From contig WLWY01000003.1 of NCBI GenBank assembly GCA_012103325.1, positions 62,001-126,000 of the forward strand: a DNA stretch of 64,000 nucleotides, given 5' to 3'. Of the stretch, positions 1 through 8,726 are shown one piece after another (the first letter of the stretch is position 1; every line of letters starts with the position of its first letter). Below the pieces are notes generated by a model. The model was not told the origin of the DNA. It did not search any database and saw only the letters and a list, made by a program, of their open reading frames with translations. The position numbers and the translations under genes are program-made. The DNA comes from Alphaproteobacteria bacterium. GTDB lineage: Bacteria > Pseudomonadota > Alphaproteobacteria > UBA8366 > GCA-2717185.

Positions 1-725
1 CGTTGATCCTCGATGAGAGAATGGATGTGCTGCTGGTCGGTGATTCGCTGGGCATGGTCGTATATGGCATGGACGATACGCTTGCCGTCAGCCTCGACAT
101 GATGATCGCCCATGGCCGCGCCGTGGTGCGGGCGACGAAGGCGTCGTTCGTCCTGGTCGACTTGCCGTTTGGCAGTTACGAAGAGAGTCCGGCACAGGCG
201 TTTCGGAGCGCGTCGCGGCTCATGGCGGAGAGCGGCTGCCAGGCCGTGAAACTCGAGGGCGGCGTTGAGATGGCAGAAACCATCGCGTTCCTGACGGCGC
301 GCGGCGTGCCGGTGATGGGCCATATCGGATTGATGCCGCAATCGGTCCACGCGACCGGCGGATTTCGGGCGCAGGGCCTTTCGCAGCATGAGGCCGAGCG
401 CATTGCGGCGGACGCCGATGCCGTTGCCGAGGCGGGCGCGTTTGCGGTCGTTATCGAAGGCACGTCGGAGCCATTGGCGCGCCGCCTGACGGAACGGTTG
501 TCCATCCCGACGATCGGCATTGGCGCATCGCCTGCCTGCGATGGACAAATATTGGTAACCGATGATCTGCTCGGCCTGTTCAGCGATTTCACGCCGAAGT
601 TCGTCAAACGCTATGCCGAAATTGGCGATGCGATTGCGGCGGCTGCAGACGCCTATGCGGAGGACGTCCGCATGCGCGATTTCCCGTCACTGGCGCACTG
701 TTACGGCGTGCCGAAAGACAGATAG
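1..725 (+). CDS. panB: 3-methyl-2-oxobutanoate hydroxymethyltransferase, 5' partial
   Basis: This is the first committed enzyme of pantothenate synthesis in the cytoplasm; it transfers a hydroxymethyl group from methylene-tetrahydrofolate to 2-oxoisovalerate. The reading frame enters from the window edge: about 240 residues are visible and some 25-35 N-terminal residues of a normal protein of about 270 are missing, so the TTG near base 3 is an internal Leu, not a start. Recognisable family blocks are [12 protein letters not shown] near the visible start, [22 protein letters not shown] and [15 protein letters not shown]. An 84 bp gap separates it from leuC on the same strand, so it may share regulation with branched-chain amino acid genes, which use the same 2-oxoisovalerate precursor. 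Confidence 0.93.
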   Translation, partial: LILDERMDVLLVGDSLGMVVYGMDDTLAVSLDMMIAHGRAVVRATKASFVLVDLPFGSYEESPAQAFRSASRLMAESGCQAVKLEGGVEMAETIAFLTARGVPVMGHIGLMPQSVHATGGFRAQGLSQHEAERIAADADAVAEAGAFAVVIEGTSEPLARRLTERLSIPTIGIGASPACDGQILVTDDLLGLFSDFTPKFVKRYAEIGDAIAAAADAYAEDVRMRDFPSLAHCYGVPKDR

Positions 726-809
726 CCCTTTCTCGCAGATTGCGATTTGGCGCGTTCTCCCTCCGGGCTTATGCTTGGCGCAAACCGAAGACTAGCGAGG
801 GAGACAGGG

Positions 810-2222
810 ATGGCGACGCCGCGAACGATGTTCGAGAAACTTTGGGACGCCCATGTGGTGCTGCAGCGCGACGATGGGCAGACGCTGCTCTATATCGACC
901 GGCATCTCTGCCATGACGGCTCGCGCCAGGGCTTTACCAAGCTCAAGAACGAGAACCGGAAGGTTCGGCGGCCCGATTTGACCTTCGCGTCTCCCGATCA
1001 TTATCGCCCGACGGACATCAAAGCCGTCTCCGAAATCCAGGACCAGAAGATGCGGGAAATCCTGGAAGAGCTTGCAGCAAATGCGGATCGTTTCGGTATC
1101 CATCATTTCGGTCTCGACAGCGGCATGGACGGCATCGCCCATGTCGTCGGTCCGGAGCTGGGGGTCACCTTGCCAGGCATCTCGTTGGTTTGCGGCGACA
1201 GCCACACCGCGACGCACGGTGCGCTCGGCGCCTTCGCGTTTGGGATTGGCGCATCGGAAGTTGCCCATGTCTTCGCCACGCAGACCCTGTGGCAGAGAAA
1301 GCCGAAAGCGATGCGCATTACGGTCGACGGCAAGCTTGGCTTCGGCGTGTCCGGCAAGGACGTCATTCTTGCCATCATTGGTCAGATCAGTGCCGCCGGC
1401 GCGACGGGCCACGCGGTGGAATATGCCGGATCGGCGATCCGCGGTCTTGACATGGAAGGCCGCATGACGGTCTGCAACATGACGATCGAAGCGGGTGGCC
1501 GCGCCGGCATGATCGCGCCGGACGAGACTACTTTCGCCTATTGCGAGGGCCGCATGTTCGCGCCGAAGGAAGACAAGTGGGATAAGGCGCTCGCCTATTG
1601 GAAGACTCTGCCGAGCGACGACGAGGCCGGGTTTGACACGGAGGCAGTTGTCGACGGCAACGCCATAGCGCCGATGGTGACCTGGGGCACCAGCCCGGAA
1701 AACGTTGTCCCCGTGACGGGCGCGGTGCCGGATCCGGCGAATGAGCCGGATCCCGTGCGCCGTGCGACGCAGGAGCGTGCGCTCGACTACATGGCGCTGA
1801 CTCCAGGCACCCGGATGACTGACGTCGCGGTGGACAAGGTATTCATCGGCTCCTGCACCAATGCGCGGATCGAGGACCTGCGTCTGGCGGCGGCGGTTGC
1901 GAAGGATCGGTGCGCGCAGGTGCGCACGCTGGTCGTGCCGGGCTCGCAGCAGGTCAAGCGCGAGGCGGAGTCCGAGGGGCTCGATAAGATCTTCACCGAC
2001 GCCGGCATGGAGTGGCGCGAGCCGGGCTGTTCCATGTGCGTCGGTATGAATGGCGACATTCTGCAACCGGGCGAGCGCAGTGCGTCCACATCTAACCGCA
2101 ACTTTATGGGGCGGCAAGGCGAGGGCGGCCGCACACATCTCGTCGGCCCGGCGATGGCTGCCGCCGCGTCGGTGTCTGGCCACTTCGCCGATGTGCGCAC
2201 CTTGATGGAAGGGAAAAGCTGA
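810..2222 (+). CDS. leuC: 3-isopropylmalate dehydratase, large subunit
   Basis: The large, iron-sulfur subunit of isopropylmalate isomerase, which interconverts 2- and 3-isopropylmalate in leucine synthesis. The protein is 470 residues, the family's usual length. Cluster ligands are visible at about C349 in IGSCTNAR and C407/C410 in GCSMCVGMN; the N-terminus has the typical TMFEKLWDAHVV and CGDSHTATHGA blocks. I chose the ATG at 810 because AGGGAG precedes it at good spacing and the protein begins MATPRTMFEKLW as in relatives; the open frame extends upstream without homology. Its TGA overlaps the leuD ATG by one base, which implies translational coupling. Confidence 0.97.
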   Translation: MATPRTMFEKLWDAHVVLQRDDGQTLLYIDRHLCHDGSRQGFTKLKNENRKVRRPDLTFASPDHYRPTDIKAVSEIQDQKMREILEELAANADRFGIHHFGLDSGMDGIAHVVGPELGVTLPGISLVCGDSHTATHGALGAFAFGIGASEVAHVFATQTLWQRKPKAMRITVDGKLGFGVSGKDVILAIIGQISAAGATGHAVEYAGSAIRGLDMEGRMTVCNMTIEAGGRAGMIAPDETTFAYCEGRMFAPKEDKWDKALAYWKTLPSDDEAGFDTEAVVDGNAIAPMVTWGTSPENVVPVTGAVPDPANEPDPVRRATQERALDYMALTPGTRMTDVAVDKVFIGSCTNARIEDLRLAAAVAKDRCAQVRTLVVPGSQQVKREAESEGLDKIFTDAGMEWREPGCSMCVGMNGDILQPGERSASTSNRNFMGRQGEGGRTHLVGPAMAAAASVSGHFADVRTLMEGKS

Positions 2223-2830
2223 TGGAAGCCTTCACAAAATGGACCGCCAAGGCGGCCCCGATCGACGCGGCGAATGTCGATACCGACCAGATCGTGCCTG
2301 CTCCCTTCCTCAGCCGCATCCGCACCGAGGGATATGAAGGGCTGCTGTTCTACCGCGTGCGGCGCAACGCAGACGGTTCGATGGACCCGGACTTCATTCT
2401 CAACCAGGATGCGTTCAAGGACGCGGGCATCCTCGTCGCCGACCGGAATTTCGGCTGCGGTTCATCGCGCGAAAATGCCGCCTGGACGCTGTGGGACAAC
2501 GGCATCCGGTCGGTCATCGCACCTAGCTTCGGCGATATTCACTACAACAACGAAATGAACAACGGCATGGTTCCAGTCATGTTGTCAGCGGAGATCTGTG
2601 CCGATCTGCGCCAGCAACTGCACGACAATCCGGGCGCGGAGATCACGGTCGACCTGGAAAACAACGTTGTCGTTGCGCCGGATGGGAAGCCGCACGTCTT
2701 CTCGATCCCTGAATTCAACCGCTACCGGCTATTGAATGGGTTGGATGACGTGTCGTTCACGTTGGAGAGCGAGACGGAAATTGCTGCGTATGAGGCGAAG
2801 CGCAAGCAGGAAGCGGACTGGCTGTATTAG
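2222..2830 (+). CDS. leuD: 3-isopropylmalate dehydratase, small subunit
   Basis: The swivel-domain partner of LeuC; together they form the heterodimeric isomerase of leucine synthesis. It has 202 residues, normal for LeuD, with the hallmark NFGCGSSRENAAW block followed by APSFGDIHYNNEMNNG. The start overlaps the leuC stop (TGATG), so the two are co-translated. leuB is not adjacent; an isocitrate/isopropylmalate dehydrogenase family gene lies at 40.6 kb, but it does not look like a standard LeuB. A GC-rich double-dyad element follows directly downstream. Confidence 0.97.
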   Translation: MEAFTKWTAKAAPIDAANVDTDQIVPAPFLSRIRTEGYEGLLFYRVRRNADGSMDPDFILNQDAFKDAGILVADRNFGCGSSRENAAWTLWDNGIRSVIAPSFGDIHYNNEMNNGMVPVMLSAEICADLRQQLHDNPGAEITVDLENNVVVAPDGKPHVFSIPEFNRYRLLNGLDDVSFTLESETEIAAYEAKRKQEADWLY

Positions 2831-2849
2831 TAGGGGCTGTAGCTTAAGT

Positions 2850-2938
2850 CCCCTCACCCCAGCCCTCTCCCCAAGGGGAGGGAGGAATGGGACGCGCCGT
2901 AAATAACCCTCTCCCTGGGGAGAGGGTAGGGTGAGGGG
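2850..2938. repeat. GC-rich intergenic inverted repeat, possible bidirectional terminator
   Basis: Two near-complementary arms (about 2850-2880 and 2904-2938), each rich in CCCTCTCCC/GGGAGAGGG and bounded by CCCCTCACCC and GGGTGAGGGG, can fold into one long stem or into smaller stems within each arm. It sits between the converging leuD and aconitase X small-subunit genes. Repeats of this type are widespread between genes in alphaproteobacteria; a role in ending transcription from both sides is an inference from position. Confidence 0.7.
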
Positions 2939-2992
2939 AAGATGCCGGAAGTTCAACTCTCTCGGTGAATCGTCAACGTTCCCGCCGCAGGA

Positions 2993-3364
2993 TCAACCGT
3001 AACCCGTTCCCCGCACGGCCACCGTCACGTCTTCCTCGAAGCGGTCCATGAAGGGCAAATCTGCAAATGCGGCACCCTGCGCCATGATCGGGTTAGCATC
3101 GTTCAGCAGCAGGGCGGCCGGGGCCATGTTGCGCTCGGTCATTTCGCGCAGCATCCAGGAGGTCGCGACGCCGCCTTTTGCCGCGTCGAGAATTAGGATC
3201 TTGCCGACATAGTTCTGGCCACATAGCTTGTGTGCCGGGCGGGAGAAGACGCCCTTGATCCGGTCGAGGTCGTAGCGGGCGCTAAAATTGTCCTCGGCGA
3301 CGAGGGCGGTTCCGGTGACCGTTTCGCCGATGCCGCGATGGCCCTTGATGACGATGTCGCTCAT
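2993..3364 (-). CDS. Aconitase X small (swivel, DUF126) subunit
   Basis: A 123-residue protein starting MSDIVIKGHRGIGETV, matching the AcnX swivel domain (DUF126): the family blocks GxxETxG, FSRPAHKLCGQNYVGKILI, and GGVATSWMLREM are visible. With the large subunit it forms a type II, split aconitase X dehydratase. The ATG at 3364 overlaps the large-subunit TGA by four bases (ATGA), which fixes the start; an open frame upstream of it overlaps the other gene and is not used. Bacterial split AcnX enzymes include cis-3-hydroxy-L-proline dehydratase; the substrate here cannot be read from sequence. Confidence 0.88.
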   Translation of the reverse strand: MSDIVIKGHRGIGETVTGTALVAEDNFSARYDLDRIKGVFSRPAHKLCGQNYVGKILILDAAKGGVATSWMLREMTERNMAPAALLLNDANPIMAQGAAFADLPFMDRFEEDVTVAVRGTGYG

Positions 3365-4608
3365 GATCCCATCCGCCCTTTCACCGCCGCGTCGACGCAA
3401 TCTTCCATCGACGCCAGCACCGGCTCGTAGCCGTAGCCCTGAATGATGTTGACCAGCTTTGCGGAATTGCTGAGCAGACGTTTCCAGCCGTTCGCCTCGC
3501 CGGTTTCGCGCGCGTACATCTGATAGAAGCACACGCCTTGCAATACGGTACCGCCGGCGGCTTCTATGGTCGCGGTATAGCCCATACGATCTGAATCTGC
3601 TTTGACGGCTGGCGGCAGAGTCGCGATCAGGCTGGTTTCCTTGTGTACCTGCTTGCCTTCCATCGTTCGAGCCAGCATCTGGGTTTCGACGAGCGAGAGC
3701 TGTGGCGCGGCGAAGACGACGACGTCGACCTTGTCCTCATGCACGCCGAAGGATTTGTAGAAGTCCGCAACATTGGCTGCCGTGATTGGTTCCGCTGCGG
3801 GCAGGGGGCCGTCGAAGACCGTTTTCGTATCTGGCGCTTCCGGTGTGACACCGACGATGTGATACAACGCGACGGAACCATAACTTGCCAGGGCAGCGCC
3901 GAAATGTTTGAGCTCATCGGAGTTCGGGCGTCCCGTTATGCCTTCAAGCACCGGCACTTCCCAGTAGGACTCCAGCCTTCGCCCGACCACGCCACCAAGC
4001 GCGCCCCAATCGCTGAGCGTTTTCGGCTCGAACGCGACTTCGAACAGGCGCGTGCCACGCCGCTTTTCGTCGAGATGGTACCCGTAGCGCGGCACACGTC
4101 CCGTCAGCGCCGCGGCGAGCGCGGCGGGGCCACCTTCGAAATTGCTGCGCGCGCCAAGCGCGCCATTGGTGTAGATCACCGAACCCGTATCGCCGAACGC
4201 CAGATGCTCGCCCATCACCGGCGGCATGATGATCTGATAGTTGATGCAGGTGTCGGTCATCATGACGCTGAGGGATTCGAATGCCTTGATGGCGCGACGC
4301 TCGCGCTCCGCAAACACTTCTTCCTGATTGAGCGACTTGTAGGATTCCAGATCGATGCCGCGCGGGTCCGTGACAGTCGGAACGAGACAGCGGCGTTCCT
4401 CCCACGGCAGATTTGCGAACCGCTCCAGAAATTCCACGCCCGATTCGCCGAGCGACTCGGTGTCCGCCATCATGTGGACCTGGTTGACTTCGACGAGATC
4501 ATCGGCATCGAAGAAATTACCGACGGCGATCTGCTGTTCGATGGCCCACTGCCGGGCTGGCCCCATATCGCCCGCCTGCATGGCGCGCTCTATGTCATTC
4601 AGTTTCAT
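3361..4608 (-). CDS. Aconitase X large (catalytic, DUF521) subunit
   Basis: About 415 residues of the AcnX catalytic domain. Visible family features include VHMMADTESLGESGVEF near the N-terminus, TCINYQIIMPPVMGEH, and GDTGSVIYTNGALGARSNFEGG. AcnX enzymes are iron-sulfur hydro-lyases related to aconitase; characterised bacterial members dehydrate cis-3-hydroxy-L-proline and archaeal ones act on mevalonate 5-phosphate. I use the ATG at 4608 (AGG 10 bases upstream); a GTG six bases earlier at 4614 is the alternative. It follows the gamma-glutamyltransferase gene by 15 bases and overlaps the small subunit, so the three genes form one operon, suggesting joint use in amino acid or peptide breakdown (inference). 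Confidence 0.88.
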   Translation of the reverse strand: MKLNDIERAMQAGDMGPARQWAIEQQIAVGNFFDADDLVEVNQVHMMADTESLGESGVEFLERFANLPWEERRCLVPTVTDPRGIDLESYKSLNQEEVFAERERRAIKAFESLSVMMTDTCINYQIIMPPVMGEHLAFGDTGSVIYTNGALGARSNFEGGPAALAAALTGRVPRYGYHLDEKRRGTRLFEVAFEPKTLSDWGALGGVVGRRLESYWEVPVLEGITGRPNSDELKHFGAALASYGSVALYHIVGVTPEAPDTKTVFDGPLPAAEPITAANVADFYKSFGVHEDKVDVVVFAAPQLSLVETQMLARTMEGKQVHKETSLIATLPPAVKADSDRMGYTATIEAAGGTVLQGVCFYQMYARETGEANGWKRLLSNSAKLVNIIQGYGYEPVLASMEDCVDAAVKGRMGS

Positions 4609-4623
4609 GGTCACGTTACCTAC

Positions 4624-6336
4624 CTACCACCCCATCGACCGGCTCATGCGACGGGGGTCGGCGCCGCCTTCGAGGATGCCGGTTTCCAGGTCCGTGGTGA
4701 TCGCGCAGACGCCGGAAACCTTATAGGTCATATCAGGCAGGCGTTCGACATCGTGCCCTTTAGCGGCCAGCGCCTCGCTGGTTTTCTCGTCGATGCGGCC
4801 TTCGACGGTCAGCTTGCCGGGGAAGGACCCATGTGGTTCGAAGGAGTCTGGCTGGCTGTGGGTCATGAAACGGGGCGCTTCGATGGCGTCCTGCAATCCC
4901 ATGCCGAAGACCTTCACGTTGAGCAGAACCTGCAGCATGCCTTGCGTCTGCGTGTCGCCGCCGGGCGTGCCGAAGGGCATGGCCCATTTTCCCTTTTCGA
5001 TGGCCATGGCTGGGTTCGGTGTCAGGCGCGGGCGCTTGCCGGGCGCGACGGACGAGGCGTGACCAGGAACGGCCCAACTTTGCGATCCGCGCGAGGACGG
5101 ACAGAAGCCGGTGCCGGGAATGATCGGCGATTCCCAGGATACGTCGCTCGGCGTAGCGGAGAAGATGTTGCCGTCCTTATCGACGACGCAGCAATAGGAC
5201 GTATCGCCGGACGGTGGCGGGCTACCTTCCATCGTCATCGCGGCAACCGGCATGCCGCCATATTGCGAGCCGAGTTCGCCCGCCGGTGGCATCTCCGGCT
5301 ACGCGACGTCGTCGCGGATCTGCTGCCGGCGCTCCTCGGCATAGGCCTCGGACAACAGCGTATCGAGCGGCACATCGATGAAACGCGGGTCGCCGTAGTA
5401 GCGTTCGCGATCGGCCATCGACAGCTTCATCGCCTCGGAAACGAGATGGATATATTCGGTACTGTTATGGTCGTAGGTGTCGAGATCATAGCCCTTCAAC
5501 AGCGAAATCATCTGCTGCATGACAGGTCCCTGGCACCAGGCATCGCAAGTGTAGACATCCATGCCGCGGAACTGCATGCGCACGGGCGCTTCGATGGCGG
5601 ACGCATAGCTGGCAAGGTCTTCCGCCGTCAGCCAGCCCTCGTTCTCGCGGTGGTAGTCGACGATCGTCTTGGCGAGTTCGCCTTTGTAGAACGCGTCTCG
5701 GGCGGCCTTCAGCCCCGCTCCGCGGCTCTTGCCGGCGGCTGCCTTTTCCTCGTCCACCATAAACTGAATGGACCGTGCCAAATCGGTCTGCACGAAGTTC
5801 TCGCCGACATGAGGCGGCCGGCCGTTCGGTAGATAGATCGCCTTGTTGGACGCCCATTGCTCGTAGGTGTCCTGATGCGCCACGATGTAGTCGCGCATCA
5901 CGGAGTGCATTGAAAACCCGTCGCGCGCATAGCGGATCGACGCCGAGGCGACATCGCCGAACGACATCGTGCCGTATCGTTCCAGCGCCGTGATCCACGC
6001 GTCCGGTGCCGCGGGCACGACCGTACGCAACAGTCCCAACGGCACGGATCCGCCAAAATCTTGCACGAAGCGGTCGATTGACGCCGCCTTGGGCCAACCG
6101 CCGAGGCCACTGATCGTCAGGACCTCATCGCGTTCCTTCAGATAGATCATGATCGGCGCGACGCCGGCGAACTGAACCATGTCGCTGTGCACGATACCGA
6201 GCGCCATCCCGGCGGCGATGCCGGCATCGACGGCGTTGCCGCCGGCCTCCAGAATATCGAAGCCCGCCTGGGTTGCGAGAAAATGGCCTGCGGAAACCAT
6301 ATAGCGGGTGCCGTGGATTGTCGGCTGTAAGGGCAT
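4624..6336 (-). pseudogene. Gamma-glutamyltransferase with in-frame amber stop
   Basis: One continuous reading frame of 571 codons is broken by a single TAG at 5299-5301. The upstream part (345 residues, from MPLQPTIHGTRY) is the large-chain region with the EAGGNAVDAGIAAG block; the downstream part carries the small-chain start GDTSYCCVVDKDGN, whose Thr is the nucleophile in this self-cleaving N-terminal-nucleophile family, and PFGTPGGDTQTQ. The stop lies about 30 codons before that Thr; CCG GAG ATG follows it in the same frame. A one-base change from TGG would create it. There is no signal peptide, so the product would be cytoplasmic. It may be a recent null allele, a sequencing error, or a two-piece gene with re-initiation at the ATG at 5292. 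Confidence 0.8.
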
Positions 6337-6394
6337 CTTGCTGCCTCCCGTGATCTTTTGCGTTTGGCGCCAACGGAATTTGTTGGCTAGTGGT

Positions 6395-6531
6395 AGAGCA
6401 GATCGGGGAGTGCTGGAATCGCCTTCGGCGATCCAACAACCGCGTGAATCTGCTCTCAGTTATTCAGATAGAGCGGATTCACAAGAGTATCCGAACCCAT
6501 GTAATGGGTTCGCCTAAACTTGATCCGCTCT
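6395..6531. repeat. Dispersed double-hairpin intergenic repeat (copy A)
   Basis: Two adjacent imperfect hairpins fill most of the 313 bp gap between divergent genes. The first has arms AGAGCAGAT (6395-6403) and ATCTGCTCT (6448-6456), enclosing GGAATCGCC/GGCGATCC. The second has arms AGAGCGGAT (6470-6478) and ATCCGCTCT (6523-6531), enclosing CGAACCCAT/ATGGGTTCG with a 3-base loop. The core at 6415-6492 is closely similar to 38599-38675 in this window, so this is a repeated element and not a chance fold. Confidence 0.75.
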
Positions 6532-6649
6532 AAAGTTAGCCCCGGTTCGATGCCATGTCATCCCGTATGCGAGATTAGACGGCGTGGCGGATGATGTTGT
6601 ACGGTTCATCAATCTCTAATTGCTGAAATGAATTTAAGGGGAGACCGCG

Positions 6650-7459
6650 ATGGGAGGGCAGCCGTTCTCTATGGTGCCGCTTCCGGCTGATCGCAGCACC
6701 GAGAAGCCGCGCCGTAAGGGCCTGACGATGATGATGGATTGGGGCTTGCCGGTGAACCAGCAGCGCGATTGGCTTGATCTCGTTGCACCCTATGTCGATC
6801 TGGCGAAGTTCGTCGTCGGCACCGCGCGGCTCTACGAGGAAGACTATCTGCTGGAGAAGATCGCGCTCTACAAGGCGCACGACGTCCATCCGTTCATCGG
6901 CGGTCAGTTCCTCGAGTATGTCTACGCGACCCAAGGCCTGCAGGGCGCGCAGCCCTATTTTCAGGAAGCAAAACGGCTTGGGTTCGATGCGATCGAAGTT
7001 TCGGATAATTGCGTTCCCCTGGAAGGCAATTCACGCCAGACTCTGATCCGCATGGCTGTTGATTGCGGGTTGGAAGTGCATGGCGAGGTTGGCTCGAAGA
7101 GCGACGACACGAGTGCCGATACCCTGATTGCGCAGGCGAATGAGTGTTTCGAGGCGGGCGCAGACGTTGTGCTGGTCGAAGGCGCGGAATTGTTGACGGA
7201 TGGCGAACCGAACCGGTTCCTAATCGCGGCGCTGCGGGACGGGCTGGACGTAACGAAAATCATCTTCGAGTTGATCGGGCCGTGGATTCCCAATACGCAG
7301 CTATGCGATGTCTACCAGCTCAAGAAATTCTATATTACCGAGTTTGGGCCAGACGTGAATATTGCCAATGTGATGCCCGACCAGGTGTGGGAGACTGAAG
7401 CTCTGCGGGCGGGATTGAGCGTTGTCGGACCGACGGAAATTGCGTCGGCGGCCGAATAG
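6650..7459 (+). CDS. Phosphosulfolactate synthase (ComA) family protein
   Basis: 269 residues matching the ComA family, TIM-barrel enzymes. The type member adds sulfite to phosphoenolpyruvate to give phosphosulfolactate, the first step of coenzyme M and some sulfolactate pathways. Family blocks visible are KPRRKGLTMMMDWG near the N-terminus, DLAKFVVGTARLY, GFDAIEVSDNCVPL, GEVGSKSD and VLVEGAE. AAGGGGAG lies well placed before the ATG. No other coenzyme M or sulfolactate gene is adjacent, although a PLP enzyme of the family that includes L-cysteate sulfo-lyase lies at 19.8 kb. Bacterial members often have unassigned roles, so the substrate is uncertain. Confidence 0.82.
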   Translation: MGGQPFSMVPLPADRSTEKPRRKGLTMMMDWGLPVNQQRDWLDLVAPYVDLAKFVVGTARLYEEDYLLEKIALYKAHDVHPFIGGQFLEYVYATQGLQGAQPYFQEAKRLGFDAIEVSDNCVPLEGNSRQTLIRMAVDCGLEVHGEVGSKSDDTSADTLIAQANECFEAGADVVLVEGAELLTDGEPNRFLIAALRDGLDVTKIIFELIGPWIPNTQLCDVYQLKKFYITEFGPDVNIANVMPDQVWETEALRAGLSVVGPTEIASAAE

Positions 7460-7611
7460 GCGTTAACGAAGGTTATACGAGTTGCTGAATAGGGTATTGA
7501 GTTGAGGCAGAGCCTTGATCTCGTCCCAGTACGTTGCATGAGATATGGTCTGGATTCTTCGATGGTCTTACCCATATTGGGATATAATCTTGAAGCAAGA
7601 AAACCGGAACG

Positions 7612-8574
7612 ATGACTGACATACCGGCAAGCGCACGACCGCGACAGCAAGACCTTCCCTATGATCTGGAGAGGGCGCTTTCGGCTGTCGTCTCCATTCG
7701 CACTCAGATACCCGAAGACGCCATGACGGCACGCATGCTCGGCACCGAGAGGGCGGGGCATGGTGTTGTGATACGCGAAAGCGGCTTGATCGCGACGATC
7801 GGCTATCTGGTAACCGAGGCAGAATCGATCTGGATCGTCGACGGTACCGGTAAGGCCACCGCGGGGCACACGGTCGCGTACGATCAGGAGACCGGGTACG
7901 GACTCATTCAAGCCCTGGGGCGTCTCGAACTGCCGGCGCTTGAGATGGGTAGCGCCGCGGATCTTAGCGAGGGCGAGGCGGTCGTACTCGCAGGAAGTGG
8001 TGGGCGAAGCAATGCGATTTCCGCGCGGGTGCAGGCCAAACGCGAATTTGCCGGATATTGGGAATATCTTCTCGACGAAGCAATTTTCACCGCACCGCCG
8101 CACCCGACATGGGGTGGGGCCGGGCTTATCGGTCATGACGGGACCTTGCGCGGGATCGGTTCGCTCTTCGTGCAGCAAGTCGTGTCGGGTGGGGATGCCG
8201 TCGATGGCAACATGATTGTGCCGATCGATATCCTGCAGCCAATCCTCGACGAACTTCTGACCTATGGCAAGACGCAGAAGCCGCCGCGTCCTTGGCTCGG
8301 CATGATGACGACGGAAATGGACGACGCGCTTGTCGTTGCCGGTCTCGTCGAAGGCGGCCCAGCGGAACGCGCCGACGTGCGCGTCGGCGACTTCGTGATC
8401 GGAGTGGGTGGCGAGCCGGTCGATGAGCTTGCCTATATGTTCCGGCGAATCTGGGCGACGGGGGAAGCCGGTGTCGGTATCCCCCTGACCTTATCGCGCG
8501 ATGGCGAAATGCTCGACCTGACGGTCAAGTCGGTAAACCGCGCCGACCTGCTCAAATCGCCGCAATTGCATTAG
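7612..8574 (+). CDS. HtrA-like (S1C) protein with PDZ domain, catalytic triad lost
   Basis: 320 residues: a trypsin-fold S1C region (about 15-215) and a C-terminal PDZ domain (about 226-310, PPRPWLGMM through LTLSRDG). Aligned to DegP/HtrA by eye, all three catalytic positions are replaced: the His of NNHVV is Y65 in IGYLV, the Asp of TD(I/L)AL is G95 in TGYGL, and the Ser of GNSGG is G168 in PTWGGAGL. It should therefore be a non-proteolytic binding protein. No signal peptide or membrane segment is seen, which suggests a cytoplasmic location, also unusual for HtrA. It stands alone between the ComA-like gene and the amidase. No strong Shine-Dalgarno precedes the ATG. Confidence 0.85.
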   Translation: MTDIPASARPRQQDLPYDLERALSAVVSIRTQIPEDAMTARMLGTERAGHGVVIRESGLIATIGYLVTEAESIWIVDGTGKATAGHTVAYDQETGYGLIQALGRLELPALEMGSAADLSEGEAVVLAGSGGRSNAISARVQAKREFAGYWEYLLDEAIFTAPPHPTWGGAGLIGHDGTLRGIGSLFVQQVVSGGDAVDGNMIVPIDILQPILDELLTYGKTQKPPRPWLGMMTTEMDDALVVAGLVEGGPAERADVRVGDFVIGVGGEPVDELAYMFRRIWATGEAGVGIPLTLSRDGEMLDLTVKSVNRADLLKSPQLH

Positions 8575-8726
8575 TTATAAAGACTGCACCGGCGAGATCC
8601 TTAAAACGGTAACTTTCCATTCACCCTTGTTGAAGCCAAGGTTGGTTTTCAACTGCTAATAGCTGTTGTAGGTTCGGCAATTAACGTGCCAATCCTGGCC
8701 TGAGCCGAAAGACGTTGGGGTGGAAC

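Noticed and set aside
2729..2956. 75-codon minus-strand frame with LPLTLPSPQGEG-like sequence
   Set aside because: It is a translation of the GC-rich intergenic repeat plus antisense leuD; such frames are a common false call over this repeat type.
3643..5832. A 729-codon open frame on the plus strand
   Set aside because: It is antisense to the aconitase X and gamma-glutamyltransferase genes, which have clear family motifs; the frame is an effect of high GC codon use.
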